The position numbers and the translations under genes are program-made. Shown here in pieces: positions 40,231-48,990 of a stretch of 64,000 bases of DNA. A model generated the notes under the pieces. That model was not told where the DNA came from and ran no database searches. It saw nothing but the letters and a program-made list of their open reading frames with translations. Position 1 is the stretch's first letter. Each line of letters begins with the position of its first letter. Source of the DNA: a virus; the IMG/VR virus record IMGVR_UViG_3300025093_000002, positions 28,089 to 92,088 of that record. One strand, written 5' to 3'.

Positions 40231-41232
40231 TTATACGCTGCGGCCAGCGGCGCCGACGATGGCCCCGTTGCCGTGAAGTTTCTCGCTCAGGTCGCGAATG
40301 CGTTTCTGGACGCCCGGATCGCGGTATTTCTCCGTTCCGGGCGGGTTGGCGCGCATGATCTCGTTGATCTGCTCCTGGATGGACGACCGTTCGTCCGCAG
40401 ACGCCGCGCCGATAAAGCCGCTCTCGTCCATGCGCCGCCCCAGATTGCCAAACATGCGGATCAGGTCAGGGTGATCCCCGAGCTTCTGTCCGTTGACAAT
40501 GGTGTTTTCCAGAAGGTTGATGAAGTCGGGCGAGGCATGGGATTTCACGACACGGCCGGCCAGATTGAAATTGGCGTCGTAATCCGCCCCCCATTCCTTG
40601 CGCAGTGTGGCCTGCGATGCCTCGCGGGCCGATGTGGCGACACGCTCGGCTTCGGCGGTGGCCTCGGCCGCAAGGTCGTTCCATGCCTTGTTCAGGGCCT
40701 TCGCCTGGGACGCAGGAACGCCGGTCTCGTGCATGATCGCCGCCATGCGGTCCTGAAACGCCTTGTCGGCCTCCGTCGCCTCGACGCCTTCGGGCATTTC
40801 GAACTGGTAGCCGGTCTTGTCGTCGGGTACGCCGAGCGCTTTGCGGAACGCGGCCTTTTCCTCGTCGGACGATCCCTCGCCGGGAGGCTGGACGCCCTTG
40901 GACAGCTTCTGCCGGAACTCGAACGCGGCTTTGGTCAGATCGGCGGCTGAGGCGAACTTGCCCGCGAACTCGCGCAGCTTCTCGTCCTCAATGCTGGCGC
41001 GCCAGTCCTGTTCCTGCGTCTTGCCAGCGTCGCCAGAGCCTTGACCCGCCTGGGATGCAGCCTCGCCCGTTTTCCCTTCGTCCGCCTTTCCGGCGTCCGT
41101 ATTGGCCGCGTCGCCGGAACCTGCATCCCCGCCACCGCCCGCACCGTCTTCAGGGGCGAATACAATTCGCGGTCCTACGGTTGCGGACGCAAGCCACGCC
41201 AATGAACCGCTCTGCTTGAGCTTTTCCGTCAT
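40231..41232 (-). CDS. Scaffold-like protein (333 aa)
   Basis: A Gly/Asp/Ala-rich acidic N-terminus, then helical segments (TLRKEWGADYDANFNLAGRV, INEIMRANPPGTEKYRDPGV) match the scaffold proteins of phages with a portal-scaffold-capsid order. It would guide capsid assembly and then leave. Confidence 0.75.
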   Translation of the reverse strand: MTEKLKQSGSLAWLASATVGPRIVFAPEDGAGGGGDAGSGDAANTDAGKADEGKTGEAASQAGQGSGDAGKTQEQDWRASIEDEKLREFAGKFASAADLTKAAFEFRQKLSKGVQPPGEGSSDEEKAAFRKALGVPDDKTGYQFEMPEGVEATEADKAFQDRMAAIMHETGVPASQAKALNKAWNDLAAEATAEAERVATSAREASQATLRKEWGADYDANFNLAGRVVKSHASPDFINLLENTIVNGQKLGDHPDLIRMFGNLGRRMDESGFIGAASADERSSIQEQINEIMRANPPGTEKYRDPGVQKRIRDLSEKLHGNGAIVGAAGRSV

Positions 41233-41531
41233 GTGTCACCATTTGGTTGATCGGAGTCTTCGGGCGGCGGGACAGCGGCCCACGCCGATATGATTGCACC
41301 CACGCGACGCATCCCGGCCCGGAAGGCCAGTTTCGCGTGGCTCTCTGCGTCCATCTCCGAAAGCAGCCCGCCTTCGGAATAGTCGATGATCTGCGAAAGC
41401 ACCCGCTTGCCCTGCTCGGAGCCGAACACGGCCCGGAAGTCTCGGTAGCGGTCGAGACGGGTATAGCCGCCGCGTCCAACCCTGACCGGACGCAGCGCCT
41501 CGATGAAATCGGCGATGTCCTGGTCGTTCAC
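41229..41531 (-). CDS. Bbp19-like protein (100 aa)
   Basis: RDFRAVFGSEQGKRVLSQII and a C-terminal helix resemble the Bbp19 family of Bordetella phage BPP-1 and relatives, always beside the portal gene. Probable head protein; exact role unknown. ATGA overlaps with both neighbours. Confidence 0.7.
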   Translation of the reverse strand: MNDQDIADFIEALRPVRVGRGGYTRLDRYRDFRAVFGSEQGKRVLSQIIDYSEGGLLSEMDAESHAKLAFRAGMRRVGAIISAWAAVPPPEDSDQPNGDT

Positions 41532-43171
41532 TGCGCCGCCGCCATGGAGATGTTCTTGTCCATTTCACTCAGCGTCTTGCCGGTTTGCGCCATCTGCCCA
41601 ACACCCGCCATGCCTGCCGCCTGCGCCTGCGCCTCTGCTCTCTGCTGGCGAAACGCCTCGACCTGATCTCGCGGCTTCAGCCATTTGTTCGGCGTCGAGA
41701 ACATGTCGGGAAGATCGCGCACGATTTCGTCGGCGTCGAAATTATCATAGACGGACGGGTCAATCGCTCCGATGGGGGCGATGAACTCAAGGCTTCGCGC
41801 CAACGCCGCCGCCTCGATCTGCTTGCGGGCCTGCTGGATCGGACTCATATATTCGAAAGCCACGTCCTGCCCCTGCAAAGCTTTCGGAACGGGCGGCAGC
41901 GCGCCGGCGCGGAGCATGATGCCGAAGACGCGCTCGACCGTATGGCCGATATAGCTCGCCTCCAACTGCCCCATGACAGGGCCGATGGTACGCAGGAATT
42001 CTTCCTTGCGCTCCATCACTTCGGTCGCCGTCATCTGACGACCCTCGACCGGCAGATTGAATACATTCTTGAAGAACGCCGCCTCGACCATCGAGCGGTA
42101 GTCCATCTGCATGTCGCGGCCGATCGGGATGTTGGCCCCTACGTCAAGCTGTCCCATGGGTCGCCCGCCCGTCTGGCGAACGATCTCCGAGTCAACCACG
42201 GTCAAGCCGCCTGGAAAGGTGCGAACGGCCGACAGGACGCCATCATCGGCAATCCAGATCGGCGGATCGACGGCGCGTTGACCGCCGACGAGAAGCGTAT
42301 GCCCCATCGCCTGAAGCGTGCGCGCATCGGGCAGCGCGATCATGGCCGGTGAACGGGGGTAGATTTCGCCCGGCGCGAGTTCCCATCGCGGCGTTGAAAT
42401 GGGCAATTCGTCAAAGCCGCCGGTCTCGACAATCTCCTGGTCCTCGACGGAAACAATCTTCGAGGCGAAGCGCTTGTTCGGCTGATCCTTCTTGCGCGGG
42501 TCATATTCGTGGCGCGGGGAAATGCACTGCACGAACTCGAATGTCTTCGGCGCGTTGCCCGCCTTGGCCGGGTTCTTGAGTTCCTCCGCGACCTTGGCCG
42601 GGAGTTGGTCGCCGAAACGCTGCTGCGCCTGACGCGCGGTAAAGCGCCGGGTCAGCGTATAGGTATCGACCAGGCCGTCCGAATTCTCATCGAACGCCAC
42701 ATCGCCAATGAACAGCGCCTTGAAGGTCAGCCCGTTGCGGGCCGCGTTTTCCACAATCCACAAGTGACCGAGACCGAACGTCGCAAGGTCGCTGTCCACG
42801 GCCCCGGATGCTTCGATGAACCGGGCGCGCGGGTTGTAGATCGCCCGCCACATGCGGTCCTGCACGTCATCGAACCACGTCTTGACCTCATCAAGGTCGT
42901 TCAACCTTTCATCGCCGGCAGCCATCCAGAACCAGCGCGTGGTGGACGGCTTCAACAGCCCGTCGATCGCAGTCGCCAGTCCGCGACGCGCCTGCATCGG
43001 CGTGGTGTCGTAAAGCTCGCGCGACGACTCCCTGCCCGGAACCATCGGCATGGTGAACTGCGCCTGGTTCGGCAGGAATATCTGAGCCAATTCCTGCCAC
43101 AGCGGCCGCCACTGGTCACGGCGCGCGGCAAGGCTCTTGTGGCGGTCCAGGATGTCAATCGCTTCGGACAA
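41528..43171 (-). CDS. Portal (head-tail connector) protein (547 aa)
   Basis: The opening DRHKSLAARRDQWRPLWQEL and MVPGRESSRELYDTTPMQAR is the typical start of the podophage head-tail connector family, and the length fits. It forms the dodecamer through which DNA enters. The C-terminus has a Gln/Ala-rich helix (RQQRAEAQAQAAGMAGVGQM). Confidence 0.88.
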   Translation of the reverse strand: MSEAIDILDRHKSLAARRDQWRPLWQELAQIFLPNQAQFTMPMVPGRESSRELYDTTPMQARRGLATAIDGLLKPSTTRWFWMAAGDERLNDLDEVKTWFDDVQDRMWRAIYNPRARFIEASGAVDSDLATFGLGHLWIVENAARNGLTFKALFIGDVAFDENSDGLVDTYTLTRRFTARQAQQRFGDQLPAKVAEELKNPAKAGNAPKTFEFVQCISPRHEYDPRKKDQPNKRFASKIVSVEDQEIVETGGFDELPISTPRWELAPGEIYPRSPAMIALPDARTLQAMGHTLLVGGQRAVDPPIWIADDGVLSAVRTFPGGLTVVDSEIVRQTGGRPMGQLDVGANIPIGRDMQMDYRSMVEAAFFKNVFNLPVEGRQMTATEVMERKEEFLRTIGPVMGQLEASYIGHTVERVFGIMLRAGALPPVPKALQGQDVAFEYMSPIQQARKQIEAAALARSLEFIAPIGAIDPSVYDNFDADEIVRDLPDMFSTPNKWLKPRDQVEAFRQQRAEAQAQAAGMAGVGQMAQTGKTLSEMDKNISMAAAQ

Positions 43172-43186
43172 GGGCGCTCACCATGC

Positions 43187-43214
43187 AAAAAGGCCCCGCG
43201 TGAAACGGAGCCTT
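43187..43214 (-). terminator. Rho-independent terminator before the portal gene
   Basis: On the minus strand AAGGCTCCG and CGGGGCCTT pair with one imperfection and are followed by TTTTTGC. It separates the packaging genes from the portal gene and lies 15 bp upstream of the portal start. Confidence 0.7.
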
Positions 43215-43238
43215 GGGAAGTTCAGGAAAGATCGGGCT

Positions 43239-43472
43239 TTAGCTGCTGGCCGAACCGAGCAGTGTGGATCGCTTGACGGAGCCGGATTGCGAACCGACCG
43301 CGCCGAGGCCGGTCAGCATCGTGTCGTCTTCGCCATTGGGCGAGCGGCGGCGGCGTTCCTCGCGCACCATGGTTTCGCCGGCGCCGTCACTGACGCGGGG
43401 CGTTGCCGGGGTCGCTCGCGGCATGAACTGCGGGCGTTTGGCGGCAGAACCGCCTCCGAACATGAAGCTCAT
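43239..43472 (-). CDS. Small late protein starting MSFMFGGGSA (77 aa)
   Basis: Gly/Ser/Arg-rich and probably disordered (MVREERRRRSPNGEDDTMLT). Short proteins with a MSFMFGG start often occur near the portal of BPP-1-like phages. Role unknown. Confidence 0.6.
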   Translation of the reverse strand: MSFMFGGGSAAKRPQFMPRATPATPRVSDGAGETMVREERRRRSPNGEDDTMLTGLGAVGSQSGSVKRSTLLGSASS

Positions 43473-43476
43473 GATG

Positions 43477-43662
43477 TCATCTCCAATAGCGATGGGGATT
43501 GTGCTGCAAGGTGTTTTCAATGCGGGGCAGTTGCCGGGGCCGCGTCCATTCCGTCACGACGTTGCCGCCGACAAAGGGCGTCGCCTCGTCGCGTTCGGCC
43601 CGGTAGCTGTCCAGAGAGTAACCGTCCCAGCCGTTGGCGCGTTCCTCGCGGGTCACGTCCAT
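43477..43662 (-). CDS. Small late protein (61 aa)
   Basis: Polar sequence DVTREERANGWDGYSLDSYR followed by a tail ending NPHRYWR. It overlaps the upstream stop by one base. Unknown role in packaging or head assembly. Confidence 0.55.
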   Translation of the reverse strand: MDVTREERANGWDGYSLDSYRAERDEATPFVGGNVVTEWTRPRQLPRIENTLQHNPHRYWR

Positions 43663-44138
43663 CAGTGAACGGTCGCCTCACGAACGGCACGCATCGCAGC
43701 CTCGGGACCGATTTGGTTGATGATGCGGTCGCACTCGTCGTCCGTCAGAAGACCGCCATTATTGGCCTTGGCCCATACACGCCGCGTCACCTTGCGCAGC
43801 ATGGCCAAGTCCTTCGGTTCCAGATCGAGCAGGAAGGACGACCCATTCCCGTCAAGACTGCGAAGGGCAACCACCGTCGCCTCCGCTAACATCAGACGCA
43901 CGTCCGACCCTGAAACGTGGTCCGGCACCTGCGGCACACGATCCTCGCCCGGGCGCTTGATGGTGAACACAATCGGCCCGACCAGAACATCCTTGTCCGA
44001 CGCCGCCTTGTTGAGCGAGTTCGGGCAGTCGACATCCTGCCAGCGCTTCACATGCTCTTCGCTCTCGGTTCCGGTCAGCCAGATCGCGCATTCGAGAACG
44101 TCGCCTACTTTGACATCAGCCACGGAAAGCTCCTGCAT
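43662..44138 (-). CDS. Phage protein next to terminase (158 aa)
   Basis: The beta-rich start ([20 protein letters not shown]) is followed by helical segments with DDECDRIINQIGPEAAMRAV. It overlaps the terminase large gene by 23 bp. No known family. Confidence 0.6.
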   Translation of the reverse strand: MQELSVADVKVGDVLECAIWLTGTESEEHVKRWQDVDCPNSLNKAASDKDVLVGPIVFTIKRPGEDRVPQVPDHVSGSDVRLMLAEATVVALRSLDGNGSSFLLDLEPKDLAMLRKVTRRVWAKANNGGLLTDDECDRIINQIGPEAAMRAVREATVH

Positions 44139-45504
44139 GGGGGTGATAGCCGCCGGCGTTCTGGTGGACGACCGCCTTGCCCGAATTGGACTTCTTCGTC
44201 ATCTGCGGGAAGAGCTGGGTCAAAGCCCATACCAGAGCATCGACATGGTCCGGGGATGCATCCCCAGCCATCCCATTCGGGCCGAACATCACCATTTCAT
44301 CTTCAAGCGCCGGGAAGGAACCGACATGGCTCACCCGGCCCTGCTCATAGAGCGCGGCAATCGGCTCGGCGCGAACCCATTTGCCTCGGCTTGCCGTAAC
44401 CTCGCGGAACGGCACCGAAGGCCGCACCGAACGGATCGTCGCCTCGATCATATCGCCGCCATTGTTCGTCTCACCGACAATGCAATCCGCGTCATACCTG
44501 TCGAAGCACGCTATGGCCCGGCGCGCCCAGCCGTTCGGGCTTTCCCGGCATGTCGCATCATCGAGGACATAACCCCGGCCATCTTCGCCGACCCCGGCAA
44601 CGACGATACCTGTTGCAGCACCATCCTCGGCCATTTCGTTCTTCTTGGCGGCGGGGTCGATGGCGACAACAACGCGGCGCAGCGTCGGGATTTCCCCTGC
44701 CTTGCGCCGGTGCTGGTCGATGCCGGCACGCGTCCACAGAGCGTCCGGCACATCGTCCAAGATTTCGGCGGACAATTCCTGCCGGCCAAGTCGCGTCCCT
44801 TCATATTTCGCAACGATCTGCGTCAGAAAGGACGGCGCCAGATTGGCCGCGTTTTCAAACGTCGATCCTTTCGTCGGCACCGTAGTCGGCGAGGCCAGTA
44901 TCTCTTTCAGGACAGGGATCGGACGCGGCGTTGTCGTGACGACCTGCCTGGGGTCCTCGCCAAGACGAAGCCCGAATTGAAGCTGATCCCATGTCTCTCG
45001 CGCATAGCGCCATTTCGCCAATTCGTCGCACAAGGCCGCGTCATGTTGCGGCCCGCGCAACTGGTCCGGCTCGACCGCGTTGTAGAGCGTGCCGACCGCG
45101 CCGTTCGGCCAAGCCAGCCGACGCTTCGATGGCTCGTACTGCGGCCGGAACTCAGGCGGGTGAACAGCAAGAATGCCGCTCTCCCCCTCAACCAGAACAT
45201 CACGCGCGTCTGCCGCCGTTTCGGCGACAATGGCGATGCGACGATGGCTCCCTGCCGCCAATGGTGTCGGGCCGCAGGCGATCGAACGGACCCACTCCGC
45301 GCCGGCCCGGGTCTTGCCGAACCCACGGCCCGCGAGCACCAGCCATGTCAGCCATTGGCCTTCTGGCGGCAATTGATTTGGACGCGCCCAGAACCGCCAG
45401 TCCCACAGAAGCGACGCCGCCTGGGTCTCTGAGAGAGACGCTAGAGCCTCATCCCTTTCGTGCTCGGGCAGCAAGGCCAGCGATGCGGCCAGCGATAAGT
45501 TCAC
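44116..45504 (-). CDS. terL: Terminase large subunit (462 aa)
   Basis: The ATPase has Walker A at residues 59-65 (GRGFGKT, in [17 protein letters not shown]), and the nuclease domain contains [13 protein letters not shown] with its first metal-binding Asp. It cuts and pumps concatemeric DNA into heads. A GTG start lies inside the small-subunit gene (56-bp overlap). Confidence 0.93.
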   Translation of the reverse strand: MNLSLAASLALLPEHERDEALASLSETQAASLLWDWRFWARPNQLPPEGQWLTWLVLAGRGFGKTRAGAEWVRSIACGPTPLAAGSHRRIAIVAETAADARDVLVEGESGILAVHPPEFRPQYEPSKRRLAWPNGAVGTLYNAVEPDQLRGPQHDAALCDELAKWRYARETWDQLQFGLRLGEDPRQVVTTTPRPIPVLKEILASPTTVPTKGSTFENAANLAPSFLTQIVAKYEGTRLGRQELSAEILDDVPDALWTRAGIDQHRRKAGEIPTLRRVVVAIDPAAKKNEMAEDGAATGIVVAGVGEDGRGYVLDDATCRESPNGWARRAIACFDRYDADCIVGETNNGGDMIEATIRSVRPSVPFREVTASRGKWVRAEPIAALYEQGRVSHVGSFPALEDEMVMFGPNGMAGDASPDHVDALVWALTQLFPQMTKKSNSGKAVVHQNAGGYHPHAGAFRG

Positions 45505-45973
45505 GTGCGCTCACCTCTACCTTAACCGGATCGCCGTCCTTGCCGGTCAGTTCCGATCTGTCGGCAAGGCCCAGATCGCGGGCAATAATGTTGGCGTTCA
45601 GCAGGTCGGCGGCCGCGCCGGAGAACTTCTGGTCGCGGATGACTTCCTCCGCCCGCGTGACGACTGGGGTAAAATCGGGACGCTTGCCGTACTCAACCCA
45701 CGTCTTGCGGTCGATATCGAGGAAGATGCACAGCCCCGAAATGGTCATGGCGCGCATCTTGGCGATAGTCGCCCTTACGATACCGTCCTTGCCGTTGAAG
45801 ACCTTTTCCTCGCGAAGCGGGTTGGCCTCGGCCCAATCGAAATACTCGACACAGGCGGTCCACAGATCGTCAGGCGCTGCGAAGATGGGATTGCGGCCAT
45901 GCGACGAGCGCGCTTCCCAGAACCTGTTACCGGGGAGAAACTGCCCCGTGCCTTCGTCGCGTCCCTCACCCAT
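45449..45973 (-). CDS. terS: Terminase small subunit (174 aa)
   Basis: The protein begins [20 protein letters not shown] and has a helical centre ([20 protein letters not shown]) resembling phage DNA-packaging gp3-like subunits with an HTH that recognises pac/cos DNA. ATG chosen with GGGG 6 nt ahead; the upstream TTG is less likely. Context (TerL follows) is decisive. Confidence 0.8.
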   Translation of the reverse strand: MGEGRDEGTGQFLPGNRFWEARSSHGRNPIFAAPDDLWTACVEYFDWAEANPLREEKVFNGKDGIVRATIAKMRAMTISGLCIFLDIDRKTWVEYGKRPDFTPVVTRAEEVIRDQKFSGAAADLLNANIIARDLGLADRSELTGKDGDPVKVEVSARELIAGRIAGLAARARKG

Positions 45974-46193
45974 GACGATCCCCAAACACGATCTTCTCTT
46001 TGGCTCGTTCCATCAAGACGAGTGTCTCGCCACCGTTGGCATTACCAGCGATGTAGATCCCGCCGTCCACATATTCTGCGATGATTGCGAGCGTGACGAA
46101 CTCAGCACCCTTTGCATCTTCGAGGATTTCGTCTGCGTCGAACCGATAGCCGTCACCTACGATTTCGGGCTTGAGTTTGTGGACTTCTGCCAT
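45966..46193 (-). CDS. First gene of the late operon (75 aa)
   Basis: [20 protein letters not shown] is followed by [20 protein letters not shown] and a helix. GGAGAG lies before the ATG. It overlaps the terminase small gene by 8 bp. A similar small protein often stands upstream of phage terminases. Unknown role. Confidence 0.65.
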   Translation of the reverse strand: MAEVHKLKPEIVGDGYRFDADEILEDAKGAEFVTLAIIAEYVDGGIYIAGNANGGETLVLMERAKEKIVFGDRHG

Positions 46194-46257
46194 CTCTCTC
46201 CCCGCGTGTCTGATGCGCGCTGGATTGCGAGCGCGTCGGTATCTGCACGGATAATTC

Positions 46258-46309
46258 GTCAGATAATCTGACATTAGCGCTTGCATAATGTCCGATGGTC
46301 TGACATATT
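46258..46309. promoter_or_regulatory. Divergent regulatory region with two 15-bp palindromes
   Basis: GTCAGATAATCTGAC (46258-46272) is a perfect palindrome, and GTCCGATGGTCTGAC (46290-46304) matches it with few changes. A rightward promoter can be read as TTGCAT (46281-46286), 17 bp, CATATT (46304-46309), with the second site filling the spacer. The HTH protein at 46559-46774 is the obvious candidate to bind, controlling its own operon and the late genes. Confidence 0.65.
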
Positions 46310-46335
46310 GGTCTCAACAACAAAGGAGACCGGAC

Positions 46336-46536
46336 ATGAACGCCACCGACCTGAACACTATTCGCAACGCTTTCGGAAACCTGACCACCATGGACCCTGA
46401 CGGCCCCGTCTATAAGAAGCTGTGCGAATTGCTCGACCGTTGCGATGATGAGGCTATCGTCGCCGCAAAAGACGCTGGCATCAAGTTCGTCTCGTCCTTG
46501 GCACTTAACCGATGCATCCGCAGGGGCCTCGTCTGA
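46336..46536 (+). CDS. Small protein of the regulatory locus (66 aa)
   Basis: MNATDLNTIRNAFGNLTTMD with AAGGAG upstream; the middle has DEAIVAAKDAGIKFVSSLA. Helical, no named family. First gene after the palindrome-bearing promoter, followed by an HTH regulator. Confidence 0.65.
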   Translation: MNATDLNTIRNAFGNLTTMDPDGPVYKKLCELLDRCDDEAIVAAKDAGIKFVSSLALNRCIRRGLV

Positions 46537-46558
46537 GGCTCCCACAAGGAGAAGCTGA

Positions 46559-46774
46559 ATGACCCCCGAACAATTCGCTCGCTGCCTCGCTGACCTTAAG
46601 TCGGCGGGGCGCATCCGCGACGGACACGGTGCGCACACAGACCTTGCCAACGCTCTCGGCGTGTCCCGGGACACTATTTACCGCTTCGAGCTGGACGGCA
46701 CCAAATCAATCGCCACTGACCTTGCCCTCGCCGGCCTCTTGGCTGGCCTTCCTCCTTATGGAGTTGCCAAATGA
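46559..46774 (+). CDS. XRE/Cro-type HTH regulator (71 aa)
   Basis: HTDLANALGVSRDTIYRFEL is a clear helix-turn-helix; the protein is just this domain with short flanks. It probably binds the two palindromes at 46258-46304 and so governs late transcription or its own. The next gene overlaps its stop by 4 bp. Confidence 0.8.
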   Translation: MTPEQFARCLADLKSAGRIRDGHGAHTDLANALGVSRDTIYRFELDGTKSIATDLALAGLLAGLPPYGVAK

Positions 46775-46992
46775 ACGACAGTGATCAGGAGAAGTTTGCG
46801 CGACTAGTGGCGTTGTCCGCCATCCAGACCGCGCAGATAAAGGCAAACCCGCTTCCATTCTTAAATGAGGTGGCAGCGGAAAATCACCGCCTTCGCAAAT
46901 GCATCCAAGATGCGGCCATGGTCCTTAGTGGGGCTGACAATTTTGCGGCCTTATGTAGCAAAAGCACCAACCGCTTTTCGCTGCATTTGAGC

Positions 46993-47012
46993 CGGTCCTA
47001 AAGAAAGGACCG
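46993..47012 (-). terminator. Hairpin at the end of the mobile element's operon
   Basis: CGGTCC and GGACCG form a 6-bp stem with an 8-nt loop, 23 bp after the last leftward gene of the element. It lacks a T run, so it is a weak terminator or RNA-stabilising hairpin. Confidence 0.4.
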
Positions 47013-47034
47013 ATTTATGTCGCGCTATCTGAAA

Positions 47035-48039
47035 CTAGCTTTCCTCGCGGTCGTAGTTGTATTCCTCACCGCCCCATCGGCTGTAGTTGCCGCCCCATGC
47101 CGCGCTTGGTCTGAAGGCAAAGCCGAGCTTTCGCCTCTTGCCGAGAGGGTCAAGGTAAATGATCTCGCCAATGATTGGCGGGACGTTATGCCGGAGCGCC
47201 TTTCTCTCCTGCATTTCCATTCCGTTGAGCATGATAACCCCGAGGCGGGCGTAGTTGTGGCCGTTCAAACTAGGGGCCCCGGGGATGTCGGGGAGCCGTC
47301 TCTGATCGTGTGTCGGGGGGTTGGGATAGAAGGTATCTCCCCTTGTAAGGACCTCAAAAACTTCGGCGCCACCCCAGCCTCTGATTCCATGCAAACCGAC
47401 TTCGCACCTTCGTATAGTCGCGGGCATGTCGCTAAAATTGGTGACTTCAATGGTGGCGAGAACCATCACCATCTTTACGGCGGGGTCGCTCAACCCTTGA
47501 ACGTCGCGTTGCTCCAAGTAGGGGCCGCTGATCTTTACCAGCAGCCAGGGCTTGAACCCGGCTTCAAATTGTCTCGCGGCGATCTTGTTGGCGGCATGAG
47601 CGGCTTGAGCGCCGACCATAGCAGCGGCAGTGCCCTTAGCCGCTTCGCGGACCGCACTTTGGGTCGCGACCAGCGTTTCGCGAATGTAAAGAATGCCGAT
47701 TACCGTCGCCACCAAGGCAGCGAGGGCTATTACAGCCATCAGCAGGGCATAGACCGCCATATCTTCTTGGGCGGCAAGATCGCGTTCGGCACGCTTCTGC
47801 TCGTTTGTGGCCTGTATTATCTCATAAACACATTCCGCCTCAGCGGGCGGGTCCATCCCGATACAGGTGCTTTGTATGTCGGATTGTGCGCGCTCGGAAT
47901 AGCTGGCGGACCTATAATCATCGTACTTAGCTTGCTGGGATTTTGAAGCGGCAACGAAGGCGAATACCGTAAATAACGAAAGCCCTACCGCTACGATTAT
48001 CCAAGGTGCAAAGTCTGAGAATCGATAGCTTTTAGACAT
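47035..48039 (-). CDS. Membrane protein carried by the mobile element (334 aa)
   Basis: Two membrane segments (APWIIVAVGLSLFTVFAFVA near residue 20, VYALLMAVIALAALVATVIG near 100) enclose a periplasmic loop with two Cys; the larger C-terminal part (TIEVTNFSDMPATIRRCEVG) is a cytoplasmic beta domain. This protein style is common in alphaproteobacteria, often annotated as hypothetical. It overlaps the end of the Panacea partner gene by 43 bp. It may be an effector or a passenger. Confidence 0.7.
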   Translation of the reverse strand: MSKSYRFSDFAPWIIVAVGLSLFTVFAFVAASKSQQAKYDDYRSASYSERAQSDIQSTCIGMDPPAEAECVYEIIQATNEQKRAERDLAAQEDMAVYALLMAVIALAALVATVIGILYIRETLVATQSAVREAAKGTAAAMVGAQAAHAANKIAARQFEAGFKPWLLVKISGPYLEQRDVQGLSDPAVKMVMVLATIEVTNFSDMPATIRRCEVGLHGIRGWGGAEVFEVLTRGDTFYPNPPTHDQRRLPDIPGAPSLNGHNYARLGVIMLNGMEMQERKALRHNVPPIIGEIIYLDPLGKRRKLGFAFRPSAAWGGNYSRWGGEEYNYDREES

Positions 48040-48344
48040 TGAAGGAAGAACGCCGCCGTGAATTTGCCCCGAGAGAGCTTATTACGGATATTCACTTCCT
48101 TCTCGTCAACGCCTATTGCCGTTAGCCGCTCGACAAGCTGCGCGTAGGTGACGCCCTTCCGCTTCAACTGAAAGCGGTCGGCCGGTTGGCACCCGTACTG
48201 AGTACCCCTACCATGCTGTTGAGAAGTCGTTTTTGCTACTACCGATATCCCCTCATGGGAGCCAAGAACGATGAAAAGTTTCTCCCCCGTCTCCCCATCA
48301 TGAAAGACAAAATCCTCATCGAAAAATACCGACCCCGGGTTCAT
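47997..48344 (-). CDS. Chimeric protein: Panacea-partner-like N-terminus plus DUF6471-like C-terminus (115 aa)
   Basis: Residues 1-60 (NPGSVFFDEDFVFHDGETGE, LGSHEGISVVAKTTSQQHGR, YGCQPADRFQ) resemble, from memory, the N-terminal half of toxin-like proteins coded next to Panacea antitoxins. From about residue 61 (LKRKGVTYAQLVERL, NKLSRGKFTAAFFLQCLKAI) it is a DUF6471 HTH-like domain. The two are normally separate. The gene overlaps the Panacea gene by 29 bp. It may be a disarmed toxin or a novel fusion. Confidence 0.65.
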   Translation of the reverse strand: MNPGSVFFDEDFVFHDGETGEKLFIVLGSHEGISVVAKTTSQQHGRGTQYGCQPADRFQLKRKGVTYAQLVERLTAIGVDEKEVNIRNKLSRGKFTAAFFLQCLKAIDSQTLHLG

Positions 48345-48894
48345 TCGGAATGCTCTCTAGCAATTCGCGACGCTCATTAGCGACTCGCATTATAGTTTCT
48401 CGCTCGTCTGTTCTAGCCGCAAGATCGTATGGAATTTCTTCCTGCTTCCTGCCCTCTTTGTTGTAAACCTGATCCCAAGGCAAATTCTCCAGGTGCGTCG
48501 CCTCAACCATCTCGTCAGCCGTTGCGTTTCGGTATTCTTTTGCCAACGAAGCTAAGAGGGCCAGTTCACGTTTAGAGAAAAATTTTGCAGAAAACTCCCG
48601 CCTGGGACGGACAACATACATCGTTCCGTTCTTGATCTCGGTTTCGTTGATCTCAACCGCTGATGCCAAGTCAGCTGCCGGTGCAGGCACTTCGTTGTGC
48701 AGAGCGACGGGCACAGGTCCCATCGGCCAAGCATAATACCTTAGGCCGGTTACGCTGCGTCCTGTGGCTTTAAAATGTTCAAAATCGAGAAAATACAGAA
48801 GCTTGAATAGCTTCGTTTTACCCAATTTCCGAGTGTTGTGCGCGAAATAAGAAATCGCCTCGACCAACTTTTCTCGGTCATGGTTTATCAACAT
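48316..48894 (-). CDS. Panacea/SocA-domain antitoxin-like protein (192 aa)
   Basis: LINHDREKLVEAISYFAHNT, then LGKTKLFKLLYFLDFEHFKA and YYAWPMGPVPVALHNEV, is the Panacea (GepA/SocA) domain, an antitoxin or chaperone-like module of many toxin-antitoxin pairs. The C-terminus is charged. It overlaps its downstream partner, so they form one unit. ATG chosen over upstream non-ATG starts. Confidence 0.82.
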   Translation of the reverse strand: MLINHDREKLVEAISYFAHNTRKLGKTKLFKLLYFLDFEHFKATGRSVTGLRYYAWPMGPVPVALHNEVPAPAADLASAVEINETEIKNGTMYVVRPRREFSAKFFSKRELALLASLAKEYRNATADEMVEATHLENLPWDQVYNKEGRKQEEIPYDLAARTDERETIMRVANERRELLESIPNEPGVGIFR

Positions 48895-48990
48895 TCCGGT
48901 TGTCCTTCCCCCAAGCACCCGGCTCGAATCAGCCTAGCACGCTGCCACGAGTACTGGAAACATTGCCTTAAGAGCGGAAAATAGGGCGGC

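Noticed and set aside
43717-45432. A 571-codon open frame on the plus strand opposite terminase
   Set aside because: It is the antisense shadow of the terminase large subunit, whose motifs are clear. Its translation is Arg/Ser-rich without any fold.
47017-47946. A 309-codon plus-strand frame with a signal-like start
   Set aside because: The minus strand encodes a coherent two-span membrane protein over the same DNA, in line with the leftward operon of the element.
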